Shown piece after piece: positions 16,400-25,684 of a DNA stretch of 64,000 nucleotides. This DNA comes from Clostridia bacterium. Its GTDB lineage: Bacteria > Bacillota > Clostridia > Oscillospirales > CAG-272. Both the position numbers and the translations under genes were made by a program. The notes under the pieces were generated by a model. That model did not search any database. It was not told the origin of the DNA and saw nothing but the letters and a program-made list of their open reading frames with translations. The stretch is taken from contig JAFTMG010000013.1 in the NCBI GenBank assembly GCA_017452525.1, positions 47,292 through 111,291 of the forward strand, written 5' to 3'. Positions within the stretch are counted from its first letter, which is position 1; every line of letters begins with the position of its first letter.

Positions 16400-17638
16400 A
16401 TGACAAATTTTGAATACGCCAAAGCCCGTTACGCGCAGGCAGGCGTGGATGCGGAAGCCGCCATTGAGCTGTGCCGCCGCATTCCCGTTTCGATCCATTG
16501 CTGGCAGGGCGACGATATCAACGGCTTTGAATCCCAGGGTGCTCTGACCGGCGGCATTCAGACCACCGGAAACTACCCCGGCAAGGCGCGCAACGCTGCC
16601 GAGCTGATGGCGGATTTTGAGAAGGTCCTTTCTCTGGTGCCCGGCACCAAGCGCATCAATCTTCACGCCATCTACGCCATCTCCGACACACCCGTGGCGC
16701 GTGACGCCATCGAGCCCAAGCATTTCGACGCTTGGTTGGAGTATGCCGCCGCACATAACGTAAAGTTGGATTTCAACCCCACTCTCTTCTCTCACCCCAT
16801 GCAGGCAGACGGTCTGACCCTCTCGCACCCCAACAAAGAGGTTCGTGACTTCTGGATCCGCCATTGCCGCGCCAGCCGCAAGATCGCCGCTTATATCGGT
16901 GAGAAGCAGGGCTCTCCCTGTCTGTGCAACCTTTGGATCCCCGACGGTTTGAAGACCGCGCCCGCGGACAGACTTACCCCCAGACTCCGCCTCAAAGACA
17001 GCCTGGATCAGATCTATGCCGATAAATATGACAGCGCTTACATCGTCGATGCGGTAGAAAGCAAGGTATTCGGCATCGGTCTGGAGTCCTACACCGTCGG
17101 CTCCTCCGAGTTCTATCTCAGCTATGCCGCGACTCACGGCATCAACGCCCTGCTGGACAACGGACATTATCATCCCACCGAGCAGGTCGCTGACAAGATC
17201 CCTTCTCTGCTTGCCTTCTTTGACAAGGTGGCACTTCACGTGACCAAGGCAGTCCGTTGGGACAGTGACCATGTGGTCCTCTTTGAGGACGAGGTCAAGG
17301 ATATCGCCATGGAGATCATCCGCAATCATGCCGAGGACCGCGTGCTGATCGGGCTTGACTACTTTGACGCCAGCATCAACCGTGTCGGCGCATGGGCAGT
17401 CGGCGCGCGCAACATGCAGAAGGCGCTTCTCAATGCCGCACTGATGCCTCATGACGAGCTGAAAGCACTGCAGGATGCGGGCAATTTCTCCCGCCTGATG
17501 GCAATGCAGGAGGAAATGAAGACCCTGCCCTTCGGCGACGTATGGGACGAATATCTCCGCCGCGAGGGTGTCAAGGGCTTTGATTGGTTTGAAGAGGTGG
17601 AAGCCTACGAGCGTGACGTCACCTCCAAGAGAGTTTGA
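16400..17638 (+). CDS. rhaA: L-rhamnose isomerase
   Basis: The 412-residue enzyme converts L-rhamnose to L-rhamnulose. Recognisable segments are IPVSIHCWQGDDINGFE near residue 30, the metal-site LDFNPTLFSHP, and NLWIPDGLKT and ALLDNGHYHPTEQVADKI, all characteristic of RhaA. Length is close to the usual 418. The ATG at 16400 follows AGGAGG. The aldolase gene rhaD follows after 25 nt. No rhamnulokinase gene lies between them or nearby. Confidence 0.96.
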   Translation: MTNFEYAKARYAQAGVDAEAAIELCRRIPVSIHCWQGDDINGFESQGALTGGIQTTGNYPGKARNAAELMADFEKVLSLVPGTKRINLHAIYAISDTPVARDAIEPKHFDAWLEYAAAHNVKLDFNPTLFSHPMQADGLTLSHPNKEVRDFWIRHCRASRKIAAYIGEKQGSPCLCNLWIPDGLKTAPADRLTPRLRLKDSLDQIYADKYDSAYIVDAVESKVFGIGLESYTVGSSEFYLSYAATHGINALLDNGHYHPTEQVADKIPSLLAFFDKVALHVTKAVRWDSDHVVLFEDEVKDIAMEIIRNHAEDRVLIGLDYFDASINRVGAWAVGARNMQKALLNAALMPHDELKALQDAGNFSRLMAMQEEMKTLPFGDVWDEYLRREGVKGFDWFEEVEAYERDVTSKRV

Positions 17639-17663
17639 TTTTCGGAAAGGATAGTATAATCAT

Positions 17664-18479
17664 ATGAAAAACATTCTGGAAGCACCCTTTATCAAAGAAA
17701 TGCAGAGTGCATGCAGCAACATGTACCGTCTCGGCTGGGATGAGCGCAACGGCGGCAATATCAGTTATCTGATCCCCGAGGAGGACGTCGCGGAGTATCT
17801 GGATACGGGTAAGGTCATTCGCGAGATCCCCATTTCCTTCTACGCGCCCGAGCTGATCGGCAAATACTTCCTCGTGACCGGCACGGGCAAGTATTTCAAG
17901 AACGTGGAAGGCGATCCCGAGACCAATCTCGGTTTGATCCGCATCGCCTCTGACGGTCGCACCGCACAGCTGCTGTGGGGCTACCGTGACGGCGGCAAGT
18001 TCACCAGTGAGCTGCCCGCGCATTTGATGAGCCATATCGCCCGCCTCAGTGTGGACCCCAACAACCGTGTCATCATGCACACCCACCCCACCAACACGCT
18101 GGCTATGACTCACATCCATTCTCTCGAGGAGAAGGCATTCTCCCGCACCCTTTGGGGCACCTGCACCGAGTGTATCATCGTCTTCCCCGAGGGCGTCGGC
18201 GTTCTGCCCTGGATGATCTGCGGCAACAATGAGATCGGTGTTGCAACCGCTGAAAAGATGAAGGAATACCGCATCGTTCTGTGGGCGATCCACGGCATTT
18301 ACGGCGCAGGTAAGGATATGGACGAAGCCTTCGGTCTGATTGAGACAGTCGAAAAGGGCGCAGACCTCTATCTCAGATACGCACACTTCCCCATCGTCAA
18401 CCGCATCAGCGACAAGCAGCTGGACGAGCTGGCAACGGCATTCGGTATCAACTACCGCAAGGAATTTCTGGATCTCTGA
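17664..18479 (+). CDS. rhaD: L-rhamnulose-1-phosphate aldolase
   Basis: The 271-residue class II aldolase cleaves rhamnulose-1-phosphate to dihydroxyacetone phosphate and L-lactaldehyde. NGGNISYLIP at about residue 29, MHTHPTNTLAMTH near 134 (zinc-binding His pair) and the later HGIYGAGKD (third His) match RhaD. Length agrees with the E. coli enzyme (274). It is the second gene of the rhamnose operon and is followed by a strong terminator. Confidence 0.96.
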   Translation: MKNILEAPFIKEMQSACSNMYRLGWDERNGGNISYLIPEEDVAEYLDTGKVIREIPISFYAPELIGKYFLVTGTGKYFKNVEGDPETNLGLIRIASDGRTAQLLWGYRDGGKFTSELPAHLMSHIARLSVDPNNRVIMHTHPTNTLAMTHIHSLEEKAFSRTLWGTCTECIIVFPEGVGVLPWMICGNNEIGVATAEKMKEYRIVLWAIHGIYGAGKDMDEAFGLIETVEKGADLYLRYAHFPIVNRISDKQLDELATAFGINYRKEFLDL

Positions 18480-18493
18480 TCGAAATACATTAC

Positions 18494-18526
18494 AAAAGCG
18501 GCTCGCGAATTTCGCGAGCCGCTTTT
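18494..18526. terminator. bidirectional terminator after rhaD
   Basis: AAAAGCGGCTCGCGAA and TTCGCGAGCCGCTTTT form an almost unbroken stem. It can also end the minus-strand transcript carrying the Asn/Gln-rich peptide gene, whose stop is 11 nt away. Confidence 0.9.
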
Positions 18527-18536
18527 GTTGATCGGA

Positions 18537-18656
18537 TCACTTCCGATCGTTGGTCTGCTTCTGATTGTTCTGCTGATTCTGATTGTTCTGCTGATTCTGG
18601 TTATTTTGCTGATTCTGCTGGTTCATCTTATTCTGATTCTGATGATTGTTTTCCAT
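18537..18656 (-). CDS. 39-residue Asn/Gln-rich peptide
   Basis: A short reading frame begins MENNHQNQNKMNQQNQQNNQ and ends KQTNDRK. About 70 percent of residues are Asn or Gln, built on a repeated NQ(Q)N unit. The start has an excellent AAAAGGAG 7 nt upstream, and the stop abuts a terminator, so it looks like a real gene and not chance. It lies 70 nt downstream of the membrane protein gene at 18727, in the same direction. I do not recognise the family. Possible roles include a small spore or envelope peptide, but nothing in the sequence decides this. Confidence 0.6.
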   Translation of the reverse strand: MENNHQNQNKMNQQNQQNNQNQQNNQNQQNNQKQTNDRK

Positions 18657-18726
18657 TTTTGTTCTCCTTTTCTATTGGGGTACAAAAACAGTATTCGTCG
18701 GAATCGGCAGAAGTATTCACCAGAGG

Positions 18727-20187
18727 TCAGGAAAGCATGAATTTATACTCGACTTGTTCACTGATCTCCCACGTGGAGCGATAGAACAAGTACACATAAA
18801 CAATGGAAACGGCAAAATCGATCATCCACATATAGGGCACGGTAGGCTTCAAAAACTCATACATGACACCTGTCATGGCACAGACCAGCGCACCGCCGAG
18901 GAATATGTGCATTGTTTTTTGCAAATGCAGATGTACACGGCGCACCCGCTCGGAGGAGGAAGGGTCTGCCGCAGAGGTGACGGAAAAGCCGGAATATCTG
19001 ACGATCATCTCCCACATCAGACGGGTCAGGAACCACAGCATCGCCAAAAACAGAAGATTCTCCAAAACCGTTGCCGCACCTGCCGAGTAATAGACGGCGG
19101 CAGCCTCGGCATCCTTGTAGATGGCGTTGAAATAGTACGCGGTATTGAACCAGACGGTAAGTCCCGAGGACACCAGCGTCATCACGCCGTATGCCGCGGC
19201 ACAGAAAACAACAGGTCTCCACGCGGTCAGATAGCGGCGAAGCACCAGCACGCCGCAGATCACCAAAGCGGCGCAAAGAATGTCCGGCATGATGTTATAA
19301 TAGTCCACGTAGAAATCCACCGAGAAGACCATGCCAAGTCCCAACAGACTCAGCCCCGCCTTGACTGCGCGCTGAATAAACAACTCGGTTTTGGGCAGGA
19401 TATCCGTGCGATAGTAGGTCTGGCAGGCATCGACAAAGGCGGTATCACGGCGCAGAGATCGCAAAAAGCGGATCACACGGACGACCCAATAGACGGAAAA
19501 AGGCAACAGCAAGAGAACGCCAAATCCGCGGAACAGCGTGATAAAGTCATAAAAATCGACCAATCCCTCGTTGTACTCGGTGCCGGAAAGAGCGGAAAAT
19601 TCGGGAATCAACGCCATGAGCGGCTTGATTGCCACAAAGATCAATGTAAGCGTTTGCAGTTTTTCCAAGGCACAGCGGCGCAGGCCGTTCCGGTAACGGA
19701 TCCTGCCTACCCGTTTTTCAAAGGCGCGTCTTTGCTTCGCGTTTCGACCCCCCCGTGAAGGCTCCTTGGGCAAGGGACGCTGATATGTTTTGAATATTGC
19801 CTCACTGCCGAACTTGATCGCCAGCTGCATACCTCCCGCGAACAACGCCCGTGTGGCGGGGATCAAGATCAGCAGCTCGATGACGCAGAAGCAAAGCGTT
19901 GCCAGCAAAATATAGGTGGACTGCTCCTGCGGGGAGACCAGACCGCCAAACGCCAGCAAAAGCGCAATGAACTTGGCGATCTCTACGTAAAACATCTTCT
20001 GGAATCTGACTCTCGCCTCATTGATTGATTCATTCATATCGGCAAGAAACCGAAGCCCTGTCACAAGCAAAACGTAGCCAAACAGATCGGGCAGCAGATC
20101 CACCAGTTGAATGTTCGGATTGAAGAAGAAAAACAGAGACGCGATCAACAGTCCAAAAGGAAGAACGGTCTTTACGTTTTTTTTCAC
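18727..20187 (-). CDS. multi-pass membrane protein of unknown function
   Basis: The 486-residue protein has about nine to ten hydrophobic segments and starts with GTG at 20187 after AAAGGAG. The opening (NPNIQLVDLLPDLFGYVLLVTGLRFLADMNESINEARVRF) is distinctive. A basic loop with RGGRNAKQRRAFEKR sits near residue 150, and a polar stretch SAADPSSSERVRR lies near residue 420. I recognise no transporter or enzyme motif. It has its own MerR-type promoter and follows secA and the 20279 membrane protein in the same direction. Confidence 0.75.
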   Translation of the reverse strand: MKKNVKTVLPFGLLIASLFFFFNPNIQLVDLLPDLFGYVLLVTGLRFLADMNESINEARVRFQKMFYVEIAKFIALLLAFGGLVSPQEQSTYILLATLCFCVIELLILIPATRALFAGGMQLAIKFGSEAIFKTYQRPLPKEPSRGGRNAKQRRAFEKRVGRIRYRNGLRRCALEKLQTLTLIFVAIKPLMALIPEFSALSGTEYNEGLVDFYDFITLFRGFGVLLLLPFSVYWVVRVIRFLRSLRRDTAFVDACQTYYRTDILPKTELFIQRAVKAGLSLLGLGMVFSVDFYVDYYNIMPDILCAALVICGVLVLRRYLTAWRPVVFCAAAYGVMTLVSSGLTVWFNTAYYFNAIYKDAEAAAVYYSAGAATVLENLLFLAMLWFLTRLMWEMIVRYSGFSVTSAADPSSSERVRRVHLHLQKTMHIFLGGALVCAMTGVMYEFLKPTVPYMWMIDFAVSIVYVYLFYRSTWEISEQVEYKFMLS

Positions 20188-20220
20188 CTTTTTACCACTC
20201 CTTTCAAGCGATACATCCTG

Positions 20221-20251
20221 ATCATAACATCTGACGTAAGGTAAGTGTCAA
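20221..20251 (-). promoter_or_regulatory. MerR-type promoter (19-bp spacer) of the membrane protein gene
   Basis: On the minus strand TTGACA (20246-20251) and TATGAT (20221-20226) are 19 bp apart, the overlong spacing that MerR regulators correct by DNA distortion. Twenty-two of 31 bases match the promoter of the MerR gene at 28321-28351. Confidence 0.55.
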
Positions 20252-20278
20252 GTGATTTTTGAAAAAAAGCCAAAAAAA

Positions 20279-21058
20279 TTATCTTTTTTTCTTTTTCTCG
20301 TTTTTGTGCTTCTGCATTTTATCCCGACGTTCGGCATATTTGATGCGAAGCTCGCGGTTGCGCGCCATGCCCTCCAGATGCTCGCGGCGGTTGTTGCGGG
20401 CATGCTCGACCGTTTCCTCAATGCCCTTCTGCTCCCTGCGCTCCAGCTCGGCGCGGATCTTGTTAACGAAAGCAAAGCGGGAAATGCGAAGCGGCACCTC
20501 CTCGTCGCCCTCCTTGCAGATGTTCTTATAGCAGAGATAGATCAACACCGCGTTGAGGATCGCCCAAAAAAGAGGCATCAAGGTCATGATCACAGCCACG
20601 TAGCCGCGATAGGTCGTGACCCAGGCGAAGGGGAGAAGCGCGATCAGATACATGAGATAATACACGCCCATCACCACCGCGTTTCTCGCGGCGCTCTGCA
20701 TGATCTTCGGCAGACCGATCTCGCGGGCAATGCACCAGATGGCATAAAACAGCGCCGCGTGGAACAGAAGCAGCACCGCATAGTCGGCATAACCAAAGAC
20801 GTCTGTCAGCGCCTCGCTCACAAACGCCAACGGGATCCCGAAGGAAGAATCGAGAAGCATGCAGACCTGATATGCGGCGACAGCCAGCATGGCGGGCGTG
20901 ACGTAGATCGGATATCGGAAGGCGCGATGGTACTGCTGCAATTCGCAAAGTCCCATCAGCATGCCGAGATATCCGACCAGGCGAAAAATACCGCCGTACG
21001 GATTAAAGGAAAGAAGAAAACTGACCAGATAAAAGGAAAACAGAGTTCCGAATCCCAT
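20279..21058 (-). CDS. membrane protein with a basic C-terminal tail
   Basis: The 259-residue protein has about six transmembrane segments (first 190 residues) followed by a highly charged cytoplasmic tail of 70 residues ending KMQKHKNEKKKKR, likely helical (RAELERREQKGIEETVEHARNNRREHLEGMARNRELR). The start ATG at 21058 is 12 nt downstream of the secA stop, with GGGGAAG as ribosome-binding site, so it is coupled to secA. No known family is recognised. The basic tail could bind nucleic acid, ribosomes or acidic lipids; this is an inference. Confidence 0.72.
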   Translation of the reverse strand: MGFGTLFSFYLVSFLLSFNPYGGIFRLVGYLGMLMGLCELQQYHRAFRYPIYVTPAMLAVAAYQVCMLLDSSFGIPLAFVSEALTDVFGYADYAVLLLFHAALFYAIWCIAREIGLPKIMQSAARNAVVMGVYYLMYLIALLPFAWVTTYRGYVAVIMTLMPLFWAILNAVLIYLCYKNICKEGDEEVPLRISRFAFVNKIRAELERREQKGIEETVEHARNNRREHLEGMARNRELRIKYAERRDKMQKHKNEKKKKR

Positions 21059-21070
21059 AACACTTCCCCG

Positions 21071-23833
21071 TCAATCTTCTTGCTTGGAGCCGTCGTTGGC
21101 ACCGCAGCATTTTTTATACTTTTTACCGCTGCCGCAAGGACAAGGATCGTTTCTGCCGACCTTCTCGTTTCTGCCGTTGCCGAGGGTCACCCTCTTCGTG
21201 CTTTGTCTGGGACCTCCCTCAAAGCCCTCGGTCAAGGGATTGGCGACCTGCACGCGCTGGATCGGCTCTGCCTTGGGAGAGACGGACAGGACCATACGGA
21301 CGGTCTTGTCACGGATATCGGCAACCATAGCGTCGAACATATTGGCACCCTCGATGCGGTAAACGGTCAGCGGGTCACGCTGGGCATAGGACTGGAGCCC
21401 CACATTGCCCTTCAGATCGTCCATGGCGTCGATATGCTCCATCCAGTTGCGGTCTACGTTCTGAAGAAGGATGGCACGCTCGATCTCGCGGTAGGTATCC
21501 GCGCCGAACAGCTCCTCCCGCTCCTCGTACCGCTCGTTGGCACGCTCGCACAGAAGCTCTATAATATCCTCGCGCTTCAGTCTGCGCAGCTCCTCATCGG
21601 TATAGTTGAAATCCTCGGGAACGGTCAACAGTCCGAGATACTCGGTGCGAATGGTATCAAGGCTCCAATCGAGTGCCGTCTCCCCTGCCGTGTTGGCATG
21701 TACGGTATCGGTGATGGTGCCCACGATCATATTGCGGATGGTGGCGGAAACATCCTCGCCGTTCAGCACGTCCTGACGCTGCTTGTAAATGACGTTTCTC
21801 TGCTGATTCATCACGTCGTCATAGGACAGAACGTATTTTCTGCGTTTGAAGTTCTGATCCTCGATTCGCTTCTGCGCCGACTCGATGGAACCGGACAGGA
21901 TCTTTGCGTCGATGGGGGTCTCATCGTCCAGACCCAGCTTATCCACCACGCCGATCAGACGGTCGCTGCCGAACAGGCGCATCAGATCGTCCTCCAGCGA
22001 GAGGAAGAAGCGGGATTCACCGGGGTCACCCTGACGGCCGGAACGACCGCGAAGCTGGTTATCGATACGGCGGCTCTCATGGCGCTCCGTACCGAGAATG
22101 AACAGACCGCCCGCCTCGCGGACACGGTTTGCCTCCGGCTCGATCTCCGCCTTGAATTTGGCGTACAGCTCGGCAAAGGTGGCGCGTGCCGCGAGGATCT
22201 CCTCATCGTCGGTATCGGCGGTGCCCGTTGCCACGGCGATCAGCTCCTCGGGGATCTCCAGCTTGCGCATCTCGTTCTTTGCCATAAATTCCGGATTACC
22301 GCCCAGCATGATATCGGTACCGCGTCCCGCCATGTTGGTGGAAATGGTAACGGCGCCGAAACGGCCTGCCTGCGCAACGATCTCTGCCTCGCGCTCATGA
22401 TATTTAGCATTCAGCACGGTGTGCGGGATGCCGTTGCGCTTCAGCATGACGGAAAGCGCCTCCGACTTGTCGATGGAAACGGTACCCACCAGCACGGGCT
22501 GTCCTTTCTCATGGCAGGCAATGACCTGCTTGACAATGGCGGCATATTTGCCCTTGAGGCTCTTGTATACGGCGTCCGAATGGTCCAGACGCTGCATCGG
22601 CTTATTGGTGGGGATCTCGATCACGTCCAGACCGTAGATCTCACGGAATTCCGTCTCTTCCGTCAGTGCCGTACCGGTCATACCGGACAGCTTACGGTAC
22701 ATACGGAAATAATTCTGAAAGGTGATGGTTGCCAGCGTCTTATTCTCTTTTTCGATCTTGACGTTTTCCTTTGCCTCGATCGCCTGATGCAGACCGTTGG
22801 AATAGCGTCTGCCGGGCATGAGGCGTCCGGTGAAGGCATCTACGATCATGACGCCGTTTTCGTTGACCACGTAATCCACGTCGCGCTTCATAACACCGTG
22901 GGCACGGATCGCCTGATTGATATGGTGGGAGATCTCGGTGTTCTCCACGTCGTTCAGATTCTCAATGCCAAAGAACTCCTCCGCCTTGCGGGCACCCGCA
23001 GGAGTCAGCGTAACGTGGTTTGCCTTTTCGTCCACCACGTAATCGGCATCGATATCATCGTGGGACTCCTTATCGTCCAGCTCCTTGATCACCAGACAGC
23101 GGAGCTTTTTGACAAAGGTGTTGGCACGGTCGTAGAGGTCGGTGGACTTCTCACCTGCGCCCGAAATGATCAGAGGGGTCCTTGCCTCATCCACCAGGAT
23201 CGAGTCCACCTCATCCACGATGGCAAAGGCATGCCCGCGTTGCACCATGCGCTCCTTATAGACGACCATGTTATCGCGCAGATAGTCAAAGCCAAACTCG
23301 TTGTTGGTGCCGTAGGTGATATCCGCCTGATATGCCGCCTTCTTTTCCTCCGGAGACTGCCCGTGAACGACAAGTCCCGTCTTCAGTCCCATATATTCGT
23401 AGACACGGCCCATCTCCTCGCTGTCGCGGCGAGCCAGATAGTCGTTGACCGTCACGATGTGGACACCGTTCCCCGTCAGCGCGTTCAGATAGGCGGGCAT
23501 GGTAGCGACCAGCGTCTTACCCTCACCCGTCTTCATTTCCGCAATGCGGCCCTGATGCAGGATCACACCGCCGATCAGCTGTACGTGGAAGGGACGCTTA
23601 CCCAACACGCGGGCATCCGCCTCACGGACGGCGGCAAACGCCTCGGGCAGGATATCGTCCAGCGTCTTGCCCTCGGCAAGCTGGCGCTTGAATACCTCCG
23701 TCATACCGCGCAGCTCCGCGTCGGGAAGATTGCGGTAGTACTCCTCCCTGGATTCGATCCGATCTATGATCTTTTTCAGTTTTTTCAATTGATGTTCGCT
23801 GTAAGTGCCGAACAGCTTGGTCATTACGCCCAT
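21071..23833 (-). CDS. secA: preprotein translocase ATPase SecA
   Basis: The 920-residue motor drives proteins through SecYEG. Walker A lies in EMKTGEGKTLVA (99-110), the DEVDSILVDEARTPL block follows near 210, PKTGR-equivalent DAFTGRLMPGRRYSNGLHQAIEAKE is near 330, and the helicase core ends with IDNQLRGRSGRQGDPG. The C-terminus carries the zinc-binding SEC-C motif CPCGSGKKYKKCC. It is full length. The ATG at 23833 follows GGGAGG; a second in-frame ATG (codon 4) is less well placed. Two membrane-protein genes follow in the same direction. Confidence 0.98.
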   Translation of the reverse strand: MGVMTKLFGTYSEHQLKKLKKIIDRIESREEYYRNLPDAELRGMTEVFKRQLAEGKTLDDILPEAFAAVREADARVLGKRPFHVQLIGGVILHQGRIAEMKTGEGKTLVATMPAYLNALTGNGVHIVTVNDYLARRDSEEMGRVYEYMGLKTGLVVHGQSPEEKKAAYQADITYGTNNEFGFDYLRDNMVVYKERMVQRGHAFAIVDEVDSILVDEARTPLIISGAGEKSTDLYDRANTFVKKLRCLVIKELDDKESHDDIDADYVVDEKANHVTLTPAGARKAEEFFGIENLNDVENTEISHHINQAIRAHGVMKRDVDYVVNENGVMIVDAFTGRLMPGRRYSNGLHQAIEAKENVKIEKENKTLATITFQNYFRMYRKLSGMTGTALTEETEFREIYGLDVIEIPTNKPMQRLDHSDAVYKSLKGKYAAIVKQVIACHEKGQPVLVGTVSIDKSEALSVMLKRNGIPHTVLNAKYHEREAEIVAQAGRFGAVTISTNMAGRGTDIMLGGNPEFMAKNEMRKLEIPEELIAVATGTADTDDEEILAARATFAELYAKFKAEIEPEANRVREAGGLFILGTERHESRRIDNQLRGRSGRQGDPGESRFFLSLEDDLMRLFGSDRLIGVVDKLGLDDETPIDAKILSGSIESAQKRIEDQNFKRRKYVLSYDDVMNQQRNVIYKQRQDVLNGEDVSATIRNMIVGTITDTVHANTAGETALDWSLDTIRTEYLGLLTVPEDFNYTDEELRRLKREDIIELLCERANERYEEREELFGADTYREIERAILLQNVDRNWMEHIDAMDDLKGNVGLQSYAQRDPLTVYRIEGANMFDAMVADIRDKTVRMVLSVSPKAEPIQRVQVANPLTEGFEGGPRQSTKRVTLGNGRNEKVGRNDPCPCGSGKKYKKCCGANDGSKQED

Positions 23834-23904
23834 GAATACCTCCCATGGTTGATTTGATGATATTTCAGAATAAGCTTCTGTTTTGACATAGATATATTCA
23901 TTAT

Positions 23905-23933
23905 ATTATACACCTTTTTTTTCGCAAAATCAA
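23905..23933 (-). promoter_or_regulatory. secA promoter
   Basis: On the minus strand TTGATT (23928-23933) and TATAAT (23905-23910) are 17 bp apart, about 72 nt upstream of the start codon. Confidence 0.7.
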
Positions 23934-23984
23934 GTATATCCGGACGTATATTGTCCGCAGATATGAAAAAATCAGAAAATCTTC

Positions 23985-24024
23985 ACAAAAGAGCCCCGTG
24001 GGCAAGCATGCTTGCCCGCGGGGC
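23985..24024 (-). terminator. terminator of the DUF4349/VWA operon
   Basis: GCCCCG(T/C)GGGCAAGC arms at 23993-24007 and 24010-24024 pair, followed on the minus strand by TCTTTT. The stretch 23834-24060 holds this, the secA promoter and a small hairpin at 23941-23957, and no gene. Confidence 0.8.
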
Positions 24025-24060
24025 GGTGTTCTGACGCATTCCTTTACCTTCGATCAGGGA

Positions 24061-25644
24061 TCACTGCGCCAGCTTGGCAACAAGATCGCGGAACTCTCGC
24101 TGATAGGGATCCTCCAGCTTCAATACGTTCAGCACGTCAAGGATCCGCCCGAGAGAGTTCGCGTCGGTATACCGACTCTCGTGCAAGATCATAGAGAACT
24201 CGGCAACGGCGGCAATGAAGGCAAATTCCGCGTCGGCATCGGGAACGCTCGTGCCGATATCGACATTCCCGGAGATCAATCGGCTCTCGCTCTCGCCGGG
24301 GTGCTTATATCGGATATCCAGGTCAGCGGCAGTGATCACAGCTGCCTTTTTCGCCTCCTCGGTCAGGATCAGCTCGTAGCAGACAGTCACGGTATGGCCC
24401 GCGCCGACCTCGCCTGCATCCTTGGTATCATCCTCAAAATCCTCTTCGTTGAGCAAACGGTTTTCATAACCCACCAAGCGATATTCGGCAACCGCCGCTT
24501 GGTTGAAGGTGATCTGCATCTTCACGTCCTCCGCAACGGTATACAGTGTGGACAAGAGATCGGTACCGAAGATCTTCTCCGCCTCGGAAGCGCCGTCAAT
24601 ATAATGGTAAACGCCGTTGCCGTGATCGGCAAGTGCCTCCATATTGGCATCGCGGTAATTGCCCGTACCAAAGCCGAGCGTGGTAAGGTAGATCCCCGCC
24701 TCGCGCTTTTCGGAAACGAATTGCTTCAGCTGCTCGGGCGAGCTGATGCCTACGTTCAGATCTCCGTCCGACGCGAGAATGATGCGGTTATTGCCGCCTT
24801 GAATATAGTATTTCGCGGCGATCTCGTACGCCTTTTGCAGACCTGCCTGCCCATTGGTGGAGCCGCCTGCGCCGAGGGCGTTCACGGCAGAAAGGATCCG
24901 GTCGGTATACGTTCCCTTGCAGCCCTCCAGCACCACACTCTCCTGACCCGAATAGGTCACGATGGAAACGGTATCTGCGGAGGTGAGCGTTTCGGTCAGA
25001 TAGGTGAATGCCGTTTTGAGCAGAGGGAGCTTATCCTGACTTTGCATCGAGCCCGACACGTCGATCAGAAAGACCAGATTGTTGCCCCGGGAGGTGACTG
25101 CATCGTCTGCCTTCAGACCGATCTGCAGCAGTACGGCATTCTCGTACCACGGGCAGGGTCCCACCTGCGTCTTGACGCCAAACAGGTTGCCGTCGATGGG
25201 ATCGGCGTAGTGATAATCAAAATAATTGATCATCTCCTCGGTGCGGATGGCGGCACCTGCCTCGCGGATGATCTCCTCAAGCGACCAGCCGTAGTTCACC
25301 AGCTTGCGGAAATAGGTGTAGGATGCCGTATCCACGTCGGCAGAAAAGGTGGAAACGTTCTGTTGTGCGGTGGATATGAAGGGATTCTCGATCACCTTGC
25401 CGTACTCTTCGGGCGGGATCTCCTTCCCTGTATTTTGCCCGGGTATCACCTCAGCAAGCTCCGCCTCCATTGCCATCTCCGCGGCGGCTGCCGTCAAGAA
25501 ATTCCCTGCATACGACGCATCTGCCGCATACATCATCATATCACCGAGGGCATACGCCCCATCCGCGGCTTCCTCATTCGCGCCGCAGGAGACGAGACCG
25601 ATCAACAAAACGAACGCAAGAAGCAAAGAAAGTACTTTTTTCAT
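24061..25644 (-). CDS. lipoprotein with von Willebrand factor A domain (YfbK-like)
   Basis: The 527-residue protein has a lipoprotein signal (MKKVLSLLLAFVLLIGLVSC, lipobox Cys-20). Residues 90-190 resemble the vWF N-terminal domain found before VWA in YfbK proteins (NPFISTAQQNVSTFSADVDTASY). A VWA domain follows, with a complete metal-ion adhesion site DVSGSM near residue 215 and ASDGD near 290, then a DUF3520-like C-terminus (TDANSLGRILDVLNVLK). It is exposed on the outer face of the membrane. The ATG at 25644 follows AAAGGAG. It is the second gene after DUF4349, behind an ECF-type promoter, suggesting envelope-stress control. Confidence 0.88.
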   Translation of the reverse strand: MKKVLSLLLAFVLLIGLVSCGANEEAADGAYALGDMMMYAADASYAGNFLTAAAAEMAMEAELAEVIPGQNTGKEIPPEEYGKVIENPFISTAQQNVSTFSADVDTASYTYFRKLVNYGWSLEEIIREAGAAIRTEEMINYFDYHYADPIDGNLFGVKTQVGPCPWYENAVLLQIGLKADDAVTSRGNNLVFLIDVSGSMQSQDKLPLLKTAFTYLTETLTSADTVSIVTYSGQESVVLEGCKGTYTDRILSAVNALGAGGSTNGQAGLQKAYEIAAKYYIQGGNNRIILASDGDLNVGISSPEQLKQFVSEKREAGIYLTTLGFGTGNYRDANMEALADHGNGVYHYIDGASEAEKIFGTDLLSTLYTVAEDVKMQITFNQAAVAEYRLVGYENRLLNEEDFEDDTKDAGEVGAGHTVTVCYELILTEEAKKAAVITAADLDIRYKHPGESESRLISGNVDIGTSVPDADAEFAFIAAVAEFSMILHESRYTDANSLGRILDVLNVLKLEDPYQREFRDLVAKLAQ

Positions 25645-25684
25645 GGTAGTTCTCCTTTCACCGTCTCTTTCGCGGGAACGCGCG

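Noticed and set aside
20252..23857. 1201-codon open frame on the plus strand
   Set aside because: It lies antisense to secA and two membrane genes, has the low-complexity His/Arg/Leu-rich composition of a shadow frame, and lacks a ribosome-binding site.
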